33,638 nucleotides of DNA from a virus. The stretch covers positions 1-33,638 of the IMG/VR virus record IMGVR_UViG_3300009593_000063; one strand, written 5' to 3'. A program made the translations under genes and the position numbers. Positions 26,220 to 33,638 of the stretch are shown one piece after another. The first letter of the stretch is position 1, and each line of letters begins with the position of its first letter. The notes below the pieces were generated by a model, which had not been told where the DNA came from, did not search any database, and saw only the letters and a program-made list of their open reading frames with translations.

Positions 26220-28442
26220 ATGGCAATAAGTGTATCAGATACAAGTCCAAGAGTAGAATATACTGTTGGCACATCATCACAAACTGTATTCTCAGTACCG
26301 TTTGCTACTGAACAAGCTGCGGATATTAAGGTTTTTGTGAATGATGTAGAGGCTACACAAGTAGCTTCTTTATCAGGACAGACAGGAACAGCATACATAC
26401 TAAATAATGTAGGTACTGCTAGTTCTACTACTATTGAATTTGCCACAGCACAAAGTAATGTGACCGTTGACATAATCAGAGATACATCTATATCAAGAAC
26501 AAGTGACTACAACACAGGAGGGTATTTCGATATTGAGGACCTCAATGTTGAGTTATCAAGGGTAACAAGAAACTTACAAGACTTGGAGTTAAAAGTTGAT
26601 CAATCTATTTCAGCACCTATACAAGAGGGTACGCCAGGAGATTTACCTACTGCGACTTCAAGGGCTGGAAAGCTCTTGGCTTTTGACTCATCTGGTAATG
26701 TCACCACTAAAACATCTGCTATTACTGAGTATCTTGGAGCTTTTTCAACTGATTTAACTAACAGGCCAGACGGTACTGCATTACAAACTGGTGATTTATA
26801 TTACAATACAACCGCTTTAGAAACACGAATATGGACAGGCACAGCATGGGATTTGGTATTTGGTAGGGTTCAACCTATATCAACAACATATACTTCTTCT
26901 GGTCAAACAACACTAACTCTATCAGCAAGACCTAGTAGTGTCTTGTCCATATTAGTTATTATTGATGGTGTATTACAGAATGTTGCTAACTACACATTAT
27001 CTGATAATGTTATAACATTTACAACTGCTCCTCCTGTAGGTGCTTCTATTGAGATAAGAGATTTTTCCTCAACAGTATCATCTGGTTCAGGAACTATTAT
27101 TGATTTATCTGGTACAGAAATAACTCAAGCTAATATAGATTTAGATAAACTACTTGCTGACTTAGCTTCTGCAACAAATAAAATAGATACATCACAGTTA
27201 TCTACATCACTACAAGATCAAATATCTAATATTACTACAGTAGATGGCAGAGTCTTGGTTCTTGAAAACATTATTACACAAAACGGTGTGCAAATTATCT
27301 CTGATCAAGGAACTAAAATAACTGCGCTAGAAACATTAACATCATCGTTAGATAATACTGTTAATGGTTCTGCATCTACATCACTAACATCAAGGGTAGC
27401 TGCTTTAGAAGTATTGCAAGTACAAGGTTCTGGTAGTATAACATTAGACCTTAATAGAATTACCAATCTTGAGTCACAAGTATTTGAAGCAGACGGAACA
27501 ACAGCAAGATTAGCTACAGTTAATCAACACAACTCATTAAACGCTACTGTAAGTACACTTAATGGTACTACAACATCTCATGCTACAAGATTAAATAGTT
27601 TAGAATCTATTGTAACTGGTGGTACTGGTAACAGAGTACTGGCTACAATATCAGAATTAAATGCTGTAAGCACAACTGCTGCAAATGCAGAAACTATAGC
27701 TCAAGCCCAAGCTGCAACAGTTACACAATTAAATACAACAGTAGGAAATAATACAACATCAATAACTACTAACACTTCAAGCATTAATGGAATACAAGGC
27801 AAGTACTCTGTTAAAATTAATAATAATGGATATATTGGTGGTTTTGGATTAATTTCAAGCTCTAATGATGTAGGTGGATCGTCTACAGCTTTTGCTATTA
27901 ATGCACACGCATTTTATATGACTGATAATACAGGTAGTGCTAGTCCTAATAAAGCATTTGAGGTTGTTGGTGGACAGTTTAATATTCGTGATGCTGTTAT
28001 TGATTCATTACAAGCTAATAAAATTAGAGGAGATGTTAATAAAAACCAAGTAGCAGAAACATCTGGTTCATCAGCTTTAACATCTTCTTATGTATTAAAA
28101 CTTACTTGTGATTTACCAGCACCAGATAATACAGGATCAACATCAGAGGGCCATGCTGCTATGGCTTTTGCTAGTTTATATTTCAGCAGTGCGTCTGATG
28201 GTATACATGGAAAGTTAACTGCATGTACATTAACAGGAAGCACAGAGGGTACTGAATATGTATTACATGATATATATGAAGATTATTTTGTATCTAATAT
28301 GCACCTTAACGCTAGAATACCATCACAAATATCTGCAACAGGAAAGACAACAAGCGCAATTAGATTTAAACTATATGCTAAACATGATGGAACTGCCTGT
28401 GATTTAACTAAAGCTAACATACTTGCTTGGGGATTAAGATAA
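26220..28442 (+). CDS. Tail fibre, T7-type N-terminus joined to a J-like C-terminal domain
   Basis: 740 residues. Residues 1-125 match the T7 gp17 N-terminal domain that fixes the fibre to the tail (YTVGTSSQTVFSVPFATEQAADIKVFVND in parts, DYNTGGYFDIEDLNVELSR). Then follow a beta part (about 185-290), a coiled-coil/trimerisation region with LESQ and LNSLES heptads (300-520), and YSVKINNNGYIGGFGLIS...AFAINAHAFYM...FNIRDAVIDSLQANKI (about 527-605), which matches the C-terminal domain of lambda J-type tip proteins (DUF1983). The last 120 residues are a beta domain, perhaps the receptor-binding tip. Coupled by TAATG to the next gene. Confidence 0.85.
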   Translation: MAISVSDTSPRVEYTVGTSSQTVFSVPFATEQAADIKVFVNDVEATQVASLSGQTGTAYILNNVGTASSTTIEFATAQSNVTVDIIRDTSISRTSDYNTGGYFDIEDLNVELSRVTRNLQDLELKVDQSISAPIQEGTPGDLPTATSRAGKLLAFDSSGNVTTKTSAITEYLGAFSTDLTNRPDGTALQTGDLYYNTTALETRIWTGTAWDLVFGRVQPISTTYTSSGQTTLTLSARPSSVLSILVIIDGVLQNVANYTLSDNVITFTTAPPVGASIEIRDFSSTVSSGSGTIIDLSGTEITQANIDLDKLLADLASATNKIDTSQLSTSLQDQISNITTVDGRVLVLENIITQNGVQIISDQGTKITALETLTSSLDNTVNGSASTSLTSRVAALEVLQVQGSGSITLDLNRITNLESQVFEADGTTARLATVNQHNSLNATVSTLNGTTTSHATRLNSLESIVTGGTGNRVLATISELNAVSTTAANAETIAQAQAATVTQLNTTVGNNTTSITTNTSSINGIQGKYSVKINNNGYIGGFGLISSSNDVGGSSTAFAINAHAFYMTDNTGSASPNKAFEVVGGQFNIRDAVIDSLQANKIRGDVNKNQVAETSGSSALTSSYVLKLTCDLPAPDNTGSTSEGHAAMAFASLYFSSASDGIHGKLTACTLTGSTEGTEYVLHDIYEDYFVSNMHLNARIPSQISATGKTTSAIRFKLYAKHDGTACDLTKANILAWGLR

Positions 28443-28900
28443 TGCCAAAATATACAGAACAACAAATAAAAGAAAGAGAAGAAAAAGTAGCACAGGAAAT
28501 GGAACAAGCAGAAAAAGAAACTGCTGCTCAAGACGAAGCCTATGCTCAACTACTATTAGACCAACAGGCAAGGTCTGATTCTAAATCTGACGGTTACTAT
28601 ATACAAGTACTAGGTGATAACGAGTATGGAACACAAATGGGTCCAGATAAAATAGATGATTCTTATGAATTAATTATTCCTTTTGTTGGACAAGTAAGTA
28701 AAGGTTATGAATTATATGTAGCAAGAAATGATGCTGGTGTTCTTGAACAAAGAATAAGAGAAGCAGATTTAGATTATTCTGGTAAAAGAAGAAATGAATA
28801 TCCTAAACTAGCAGAACAATTAGATATGATATATCACGACATAGACGCATGGAGAGAAACTATAAAAGAAATAAAAGAAAGGAATCCTAAAGGAGAATAA
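28442..28900 (+). CDS. Small tail-region protein with a C-terminal [11 protein letters not shown] motif (152 aa)
   Basis: ATG 28442 overlaps the fibre stop (TAATG), preferred over an in-frame upstream ATG at 28427. Residues 1-45 form a Glu/Lys/Gln coiled helix; the middle has strands [16 protein letters not shown] and [20 protein letters not shown]; the end is [34 protein letters not shown]. This C-terminal motif (YP...EQLDM..HD...W...I...K...P) is frequent in small phage proteins encoded next to tail fibres and may act in fibre assembly. Between two fibre genes, an assembly chaperone is likely but unproven. Confidence 0.7.
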   Translation: MPKYTEQQIKEREEKVAQEMEQAEKETAAQDEAYAQLLLDQQARSDSKSDGYYIQVLGDNEYGTQMGPDKIDDSYELIIPFVGQVSKGYELYVARNDAGVLEQRIREADLDYSGKRRNEYPKLAEQLDMIYHDIDAWRETIKEIKERNPKGE

Positions 28901-28902
28901 CA

Positions 28903-31900
28903 ATGGCTATAACTACAGTACATGGAAGAATGGTAACAGATGGTTCTATTGGAACTGCTGATTTAGATGGTAGTGGTGTAACTACTGGATTTACTGGAGT
29001 AACTAAAACAGATAATGGCGATGGTACTCTTGATATTATATTCACTGCTGTAGGTGGAGCTACATATACTATTGTAACTCCTGATTTAACTGGACCAACT
29101 GGAGCTACTGGAAGTGCTGGAGCAACTGGAAGTGCTGGATCAACTGGAGCGCAAGGACCAGCTGGACCTACTGGTCCGACTGGACCAGCTGGTACATCTG
29201 GTATTACTATTACAGGATTTTCTTCTACATCTAATAACGATTACACAGAAACCATTACTTTAACTTTCTCTGATAGTAGTACGCATAGCTTTACATCACA
29301 GAATTTAAGAGGAGCTACTGGTGCTACTGGTTCAACTGGACCTCAAGGTTCTACTGGAAACACAGGACCTACAGGACCAACTGGACCTACAGGAAATACC
29401 GGACCTCAAGGATCAACTGGTAATACTGGTGCAACTGGTACATCTATTACAGGAATTAGTTTAACTGATAATGGAAATGGAACTTATGACATAGTACATA
29501 GTATGTCTGCTGGTTCTAATATTACAGTAACAAGTCCTGACTTAACTGGACCTACTGGAGCAACTGGTCCACAAGGTGCAACAGGAAATACTGGACCTCA
29601 AGGTATTCAAGGTATTCAAGGTGAAACTGGAGCTACTGGTGCAACTGGACCTACTGGACCAGCTGGACCAATGGCAAATGTTGTTGAAGATACAACCCCA
29701 CAACTTGGTGGAAACTTAGACTTAAATGGAAATGTTATTACAGGATTAGAGCCTGGAACTACTGCAAACAAATTAGTGCAATTAGATGGTAATGCTAAAA
29801 TACCAGCTGTTGATGGATCACAATTAACTAATCTTCCAGCATCAGGTGGAGTAATAGATATAGTAGCAGATGGAGCTATAACAAATGGTAAACCAGTTTT
29901 GTTAACATCTGCTGGTAAAGCAAAAGAAATTAAATCATCACAGACTGGAGCAAATGTAACAGAAGCTGTTGGTGTTGCTCATGAAGTAGATGATACAGGA
30001 TATTATGGTACTTACCATTCTGCGTTAGTTAATATTGGAAATGATAAAGTTTTATTTTATTGGCGTAATTCTTCAAATTATTATTTACACGCTAGAGTTG
30101 GAACAGTAGATGGTACAAATAAAACAATAACTTTTGGAACTGAAACAGTAATTGCATCAGAAAACTGCAATCAAGGTGGCGTTATTGGTTATGATCCTGA
30201 TGCTGATGCTTGTTGTCTTTTTTATCACAGAGGTTCTGTTGGTGATTGGGCTATTAAAAAAATAACAATATCAGGAACAACAATAACTGTTGGTACTTCA
30301 AACAATTTAAACGCATCTAATTATCAAGCTTGGAATGCTCCAATGAAAATGAAATATGATCCTGATAATAATCAATTAATTCTTATAGCTCATTCAAGTA
30401 CATATTCAGGTGTGCAATATCCTATGGCTATGGCCTTTACTGTAACAGGAAATACTGCTGCTGCCTCACATTATAGTATGCACACAGAACAACTCTATGC
30501 TTCTGCTAGTTACGAAATTGGTTTTGATTATGATACTGTTAATAATAAGTGGGTTGGTGCTTTTATTGGTAATAGCGCTGGTAATGGTCTAGTAAAATGT
30601 ATATGTATAACAAATACTGGTTCAGCTTTTACATGGGGTGCAACTTATGAGGCTGGTGTTTCTAATTCAACTGCTCCATATTGTGTAAGTTATAATACAG
30701 ATGCTGGTAAGTTTCTTTTAACATTTACAAACACAGATGGTTCAACAGGAGCTAATGATGCTGGTGCGCAAGTTCTTAGTTTATCAGGAACAACAATTAC
30801 AGGTGGTAATATTGTACAAGTATGTCAAGATGATACCTCTCCTTTCCTATCTTCTATGTACAATGAAACAGCAAAGAAACATATTTTAGTTTGTAGAGAT
30901 AATTCAGGCGCTACAACTATGACAAATATTTATTATGGTACAATTTCTGGTACAACATCTACTTGGAGTGGAGATACTACAGCAGCAAATATACAGGTAA
31001 ACAATGTTGCTGCTATGCAAAGAGCTGCTATTACAGATGTTGAAATATCAACAGAAGATGAAGCGTCTGTTGTTATATGTTTAATGGATTCAGCAGATGT
31101 AGGTTATGATAATAAACCTTTTGATGCTTATGTATATAATCCACCACAAGTACCACAAACTGTTTATAATTTTTCAGCAACTTCAAATGATTATTTAGGT
31201 GTAGCGTCTGAGGCTATAGCTGATGCAGCATCTGGTAAAATTACTATTAATGGTGGCATTAATGGAAGTCAGAGTGGCCTTACAATCGGCTCTGAATACT
31301 ATACAGCTCAAGATGGTACTATTGGAACATCTGGAATACAACATATAGGTAAAGCTATATCAGCAACTGAAATACAATTAGGTGCTACTGTTGGTACTAA
31401 CGGAAGTAATGTTCTTCAATTAGATTCTTCTGGTGCTTTACCATCTAAGTTTGCTGCTGGTTCTATTTCCAAAACAGTTAGTCCAAAATCTTCCCTTACT
31501 GCTGGTGATCCTGTTGGTTTATATGATGATGGTAAAGTAGGTTTAGCAAAAAACTGGGTAGATACAGAAAATATAACTCATTCAGATGTAGCTGTTACTG
31601 CCATTGATGGTACTGATGGTGTTTATAATAATAACCAAAATCCTGTATACATTGAATACTCTAAACAGTATGACAAATATATATTATGTTATAGATCAGA
31701 TGAAAACTTTGGTTCTGGTTATTACCCTAAATATAGAATAGGAACTCCTAGTGCTGATAGAACAACAATTACATGGGCAAGTGCTAACAACCTATTGTCG
31801 GAAGATTGGGGTATGTGGAAGATGAATAGGTGTAAGGATTTTAATGGAAATGAAATGTTTATTGGTGTTGGTTTTGGTGGTTCTAACAATAGTCAATATT

Positions 31901-33273
31901 ATAGATGGTGTAGGTTTACATTTGATGGCTCAACTTTTACTGCTATAGGTGGATCATCTAATAATGCAACTCCTACAAATGTTAACACATCTAAAGCTAA
32001 AAATGGTAATGGTAACAGACCTATAGGAATGACAGTACCTTGTGACTGGTCTGATAATGCGTCTGTAAAAGCTAGTGGAGATGCGAATATAGCTGCTGCT
32101 GGAACTGTTGTTATGGGTGTTTGTTTCTATTATGGTGAATGGTATGAATCACAGTATCAAGGTATGTTTTATATAAGACCTAGTAATATGAGTGAAAATA
32201 ATCCTACAGCTTACAGTCTTAGTTATAATGAATTTGGATATACATCTAGCTGGGGTAGTTATTCTGCTCATCATGATTTACAACCTCATCCTACAAAACC
32301 TTATGTTTATTATATTACTGTAAATTACACAGCTCAAAGTGACAGTAGGGCTAGAATTATGAAAATATATTCTACTGGTTCTGATGTTAATGGTTTCACA
32401 CATAGCTCAAGTTACCCTTATATTGATAATACAAACCATTCTGGTACGACAAAAAATAGTGAAGATTTTGGAGGATCAAATGATTCTTCTTGGTCACTTG
32501 CTATAGGTAGTAATCATACTATAAGTGGTACAAATTATGGAAGATGGTTTGGTGTTGATGATGGCTTCTTATATACTGGATTGTTTGATCTTCATGATGA
32601 AGCTGATGACGGAACAACATCAACATGGAACGCTAGTAGCACTAGCTGTAGTAAAGCTGGTACTTGTAACAAAGCATTAACAACTAACATAACTGGTAAC
32701 ACAGCTACAACACAAGGGTACTTAGGTAATCGTTCATACTATAATGATAAAGCACAAAAGTATTATATTATGCACCAGTATGATAACAGTAATGCTTCTG
32801 ATGATGAAAGAGGTAGAATTTATTATGGTATGCTCGATCAAGACCATGCCTATAGTGCTGATGTAACTACTGAATTAACAAATTATAAATCATATCACGG
32901 TGGTACTATGGGATATTGTGCTTTACATTGGACTCGTGGTGGTAAAGATGGAAATGAAATAGCCTGGTCTGTACAGGAAAGATACAGTGACAATCCTAAT
33001 GGAGCTTATGTTGGTGTATGGGGTTTAACTCCTTATGATATAGCAGATACATATATAGGTATTTCTGAAAATACTGTTGCAGCTAATGGAACAGCAACTA
33101 TTCAGTTACAAAGTAAAGAAGATACAAATCAATCTGGTTTAACTGTAGGACAAAGGGTTCAATATTTAAAAACAACTGGTGCAATATCATCAACAAGTAG
33201 TGCAGTAGATACTACTACACATGTAGATGTTGGTATTGCAACAAGCGCAACAAGTTTTATTTTAACGAAATAG
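28903..33273 (+). CDS. Giant collagen-like tail adhesin with duplicated propeller-like halves
   Basis: 1456 residues, ATG 28903 with AGGAG. N-terminal third: three ~35-residue beta units ([51 protein letters not shown]), each followed by collagen-like Gly-X-Y runs at about residues 62-100, 136-180 and 216-257 rich in GPT, GAT and GNT. From about 316 to 750 and 862 to 1370 are two large beta regions with recurrent YDPD/YNTD..K..L.F strands, propeller-like. Each ends in a similar ~80-residue module (about 754-842 and 1376-1456: GV/GIS...A..G..TI...G...QSGLT.G...Y....G.I). The collagen part likely trimerises; the propellers likely bind host surface glycans or proteins. Confidence 0.82.
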   Translation: MAITTVHGRMVTDGSIGTADLDGSGVTTGFTGVTKTDNGDGTLDIIFTAVGGATYTIVTPDLTGPTGATGSAGATGSAGSTGAQGPAGPTGPTGPAGTSGITITGFSSTSNNDYTETITLTFSDSSTHSFTSQNLRGATGATGSTGPQGSTGNTGPTGPTGPTGNTGPQGSTGNTGATGTSITGISLTDNGNGTYDIVHSMSAGSNITVTSPDLTGPTGATGPQGATGNTGPQGIQGIQGETGATGATGPTGPAGPMANVVEDTTPQLGGNLDLNGNVITGLEPGTTANKLVQLDGNAKIPAVDGSQLTNLPASGGVIDIVADGAITNGKPVLLTSAGKAKEIKSSQTGANVTEAVGVAHEVDDTGYYGTYHSALVNIGNDKVLFYWRNSSNYYLHARVGTVDGTNKTITFGTETVIASENCNQGGVIGYDPDADACCLFYHRGSVGDWAIKKITISGTTITVGTSNNLNASNYQAWNAPMKMKYDPDNNQLILIAHSSTYSGVQYPMAMAFTVTGNTAAASHYSMHTEQLYASASYEIGFDYDTVNNKWVGAFIGNSAGNGLVKCICITNTGSAFTWGATYEAGVSNSTAPYCVSYNTDAGKFLLTFTNTDGSTGANDAGAQVLSLSGTTITGGNIVQVCQDDTSPFLSSMYNETAKKHILVCRDNSGATTMTNIYYGTISGTTSTWSGDTTAANIQVNNVAAMQRAAITDVEISTEDEASVVICLMDSADVGYDNKPFDAYVYNPPQVPQTVYNFSATSNDYLGVASEAIADAASGKITINGGINGSQSGLTIGSEYYTAQDGTIGTSGIQHIGKAISATEIQLGATVGTNGSNVLQLDSSGALPSKFAAGSISKTVSPKSSLTAGDPVGLYDDGKVGLAKNWVDTENITHSDVAVTAIDGTDGVYNNNQNPVYIEYSKQYDKYILCYRSDENFGSGYYPKYRIGTPSADRTTITWASANNLLSEDWGMWKMNRCKDFNGNEMFIGVGFGGSNNSQYYRWCRFTFDGSTFTAIGGSSNNATPTNVNTSKAKNGNGNRPIGMTVPCDWSDNASVKASGDANIAAAGTVVMGVCFYYGEWYESQYQGMFYIRPSNMSENNPTAYSLSYNEFGYTSSWGSYSAHHDLQPHPTKPYVYYITVNYTAQSDSRARIMKIYSTGSDVNGFTHSSSYPYIDNTNHSGTTKNSEDFGGSNDSSWSLAIGSNHTISGTNYGRWFGVDDGFLYTGLFDLHDEADDGTTSTWNASSTSCSKAGTCNKALTTNITGNTATTQGYLGNRSYYNDKAQKYYIMHQYDNSNASDDERGRIYYGMLDQDHAYSADVTTELTNYKSYHGGTMGYCALHWTRGGKDGNEIAWSVQERYSDNPNGAYVGVWGLTPYDIADTYIGISENTVAANGTATIQLQSKEDTNQSGLTVGQRVQYLKTTGAISSTSSAVDTTTHVDVGIATSATSFILTK

Positions 33274-33285
33274 GAGGTTATCAAA

Positions 33286-33638
33286 ATGGCTCAAATAATA
33301 ACATGGAATAAAGAAGATGATACTTATACTGTTGAGAGAGAAGTTCTTCTTGAAGATGGTGAAACAACCGAAGTTCAAGAATTAACTGAAACTCAACCAT
33401 TAAGTAATGTTGCTATATATTCATTTGATGATGATCTATCTATCAATATAGGTGAAACTCAAACTGTAATAACTGATGCAAATGGTGTTGATCAACTGAT
33501 CATTTCTGATGTTCGTACAGATAACTCTCATCTATATACTGGTGTTGATAATTATCCAGAAGAAAATTTTTATGGATATAAATACAGATACACATCAGAA
33601 GATGGATGGTCTGAGCAATTAGATACATGGATTGATCC
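33286..33638 (+). CDS. Unrecognised acidic tail-region protein (partial, cut by window edge)
   Basis: ATG 33286 with AGGAGG ribosome site directly after the adhesin stop; open to the end of the window, 117 complete codons. Strongly acidic, beta-rich: TWNKEDDTYTVEREVLLEDGE, AIYSFDDDLSINIGE and YGYKYRYTSEDGWSEQLD. Spacing and ribosome site place it in the same transcript as the adhesin, so it is probably another fibre, accessory or assembly protein. No family recognised. Confidence 0.75.
   Translation, partial: MAQIITWNKEDDTYTVEREVLLEDGETTEVQELTETQPLSNVAIYSFDDDLSINIGETQTVITDANGVDQLIISDVRTDNSHLYTGVDNYPEENFYGYKYRYTSEDGWSEQLDTWID

Noticed and set aside
19938-28195. GTGCGTC sequences inside genes (near 19378, 19938 and 28189)
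   Set aside because: They differ from GTGCGTT in the last base, lie inside reading frames (two encode SAS-type codons) and precede no gene-block boundary.
29087-29670. Regularly repeated short sequences that could suggest a CRISPR array
   Set aside because: They encode in-frame Gly-X-Y collagen triplets within a large gene; no constant repeat with unique spacers.
1-33638. Lysogeny module (integrase, attachment sites, CI-type switch)
   Set aside because: No recombinase, excisionase or att-like duplication is visible; a single XRE-type protein is not enough evidence.

Overview
The window is a 33.6 kb piece of an AT-rich, tailed double-stranded DNA phage with a T7-type podovirus virion. It shows no integrase, attachment site, tRNA gene, IS element or CRISPR array. 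The structural set is the T7-type set: small and large terminase, gp8-type portal, scaffold, capsid, gp11/gp12-type tail tube proteins, gp14/15/16-type internal virion proteins and a gp17-type fibre N-terminus. The low GC, very compact operons and this gene set would fit a marine alphaproteobacterial host such as the SAR11 or SAR116 groups, but that is inference; nothing here fixes the host. Both ends are cut inside genes. No DNA polymerase, primase-helicase, RNA polymerase or lysis gene is visible, so these must lie outside or be unrecognised.

Left arm (1-8424, all minus strand): early and replication/recombination genes, read right to left from a divergent intergenic region. First come an unrecognised 326-aa protein and a 37-aa membrane peptide, closed by a strong terminator (7197-7248). 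Next are an acidic 63-aa protein, an ArdC-like anti-restriction zincin, small regulators (a winged-helix-like protein and an XRE-type HTH protein), a cysteine-motif protein, and two overlapping genes resembling phage replication loader/initiator proteins. A 39-aa membrane peptide, a YqaJ/lambda-type exonuclease, a possible annealing partner and SSB follow, then a second terminator (347-385). The leftmost gene encodes little more than the DNA-binding domain IV of DnaA.

Centre (8425-9169): 745 bases without a gene, packed with at least seven hairpins, several of them long nested inverted repeats. At its right edge lies a consensus host-type promoter (TTGACA, 18 bases, TATAAT) flanked and overlapped by two perfect TTATACACA DnaA boxes. 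Because the phage encodes a DnaA domain IV protein, a replication or transcription switch acting here is the most interesting hypothesis in the window.

Right arm (9170-33638, all plus strand): packaging, head, tail and fibre genes in tightly coupled order (many TAATG or short overlaps). The last three are a chimeric T7/J-type fibre, a small chaperone-like or accessory protein, and a 1456-aa collagen-like, repeat-built adhesin, followed by a truncated gene. A motif GTGCGTT occurs four times on the plus strand, always just upstream of a gene block (9619, 11710, 14958, 26179), and may be the core of a phage promoter. Further non-coding structure appears after ssb (pseudoknot topology), in a GC-richer 430-base gap (4590-5018), and ahead of the tail tubular A gene, where a hairpin appears to bring a distant ribosome binding site next to the start.
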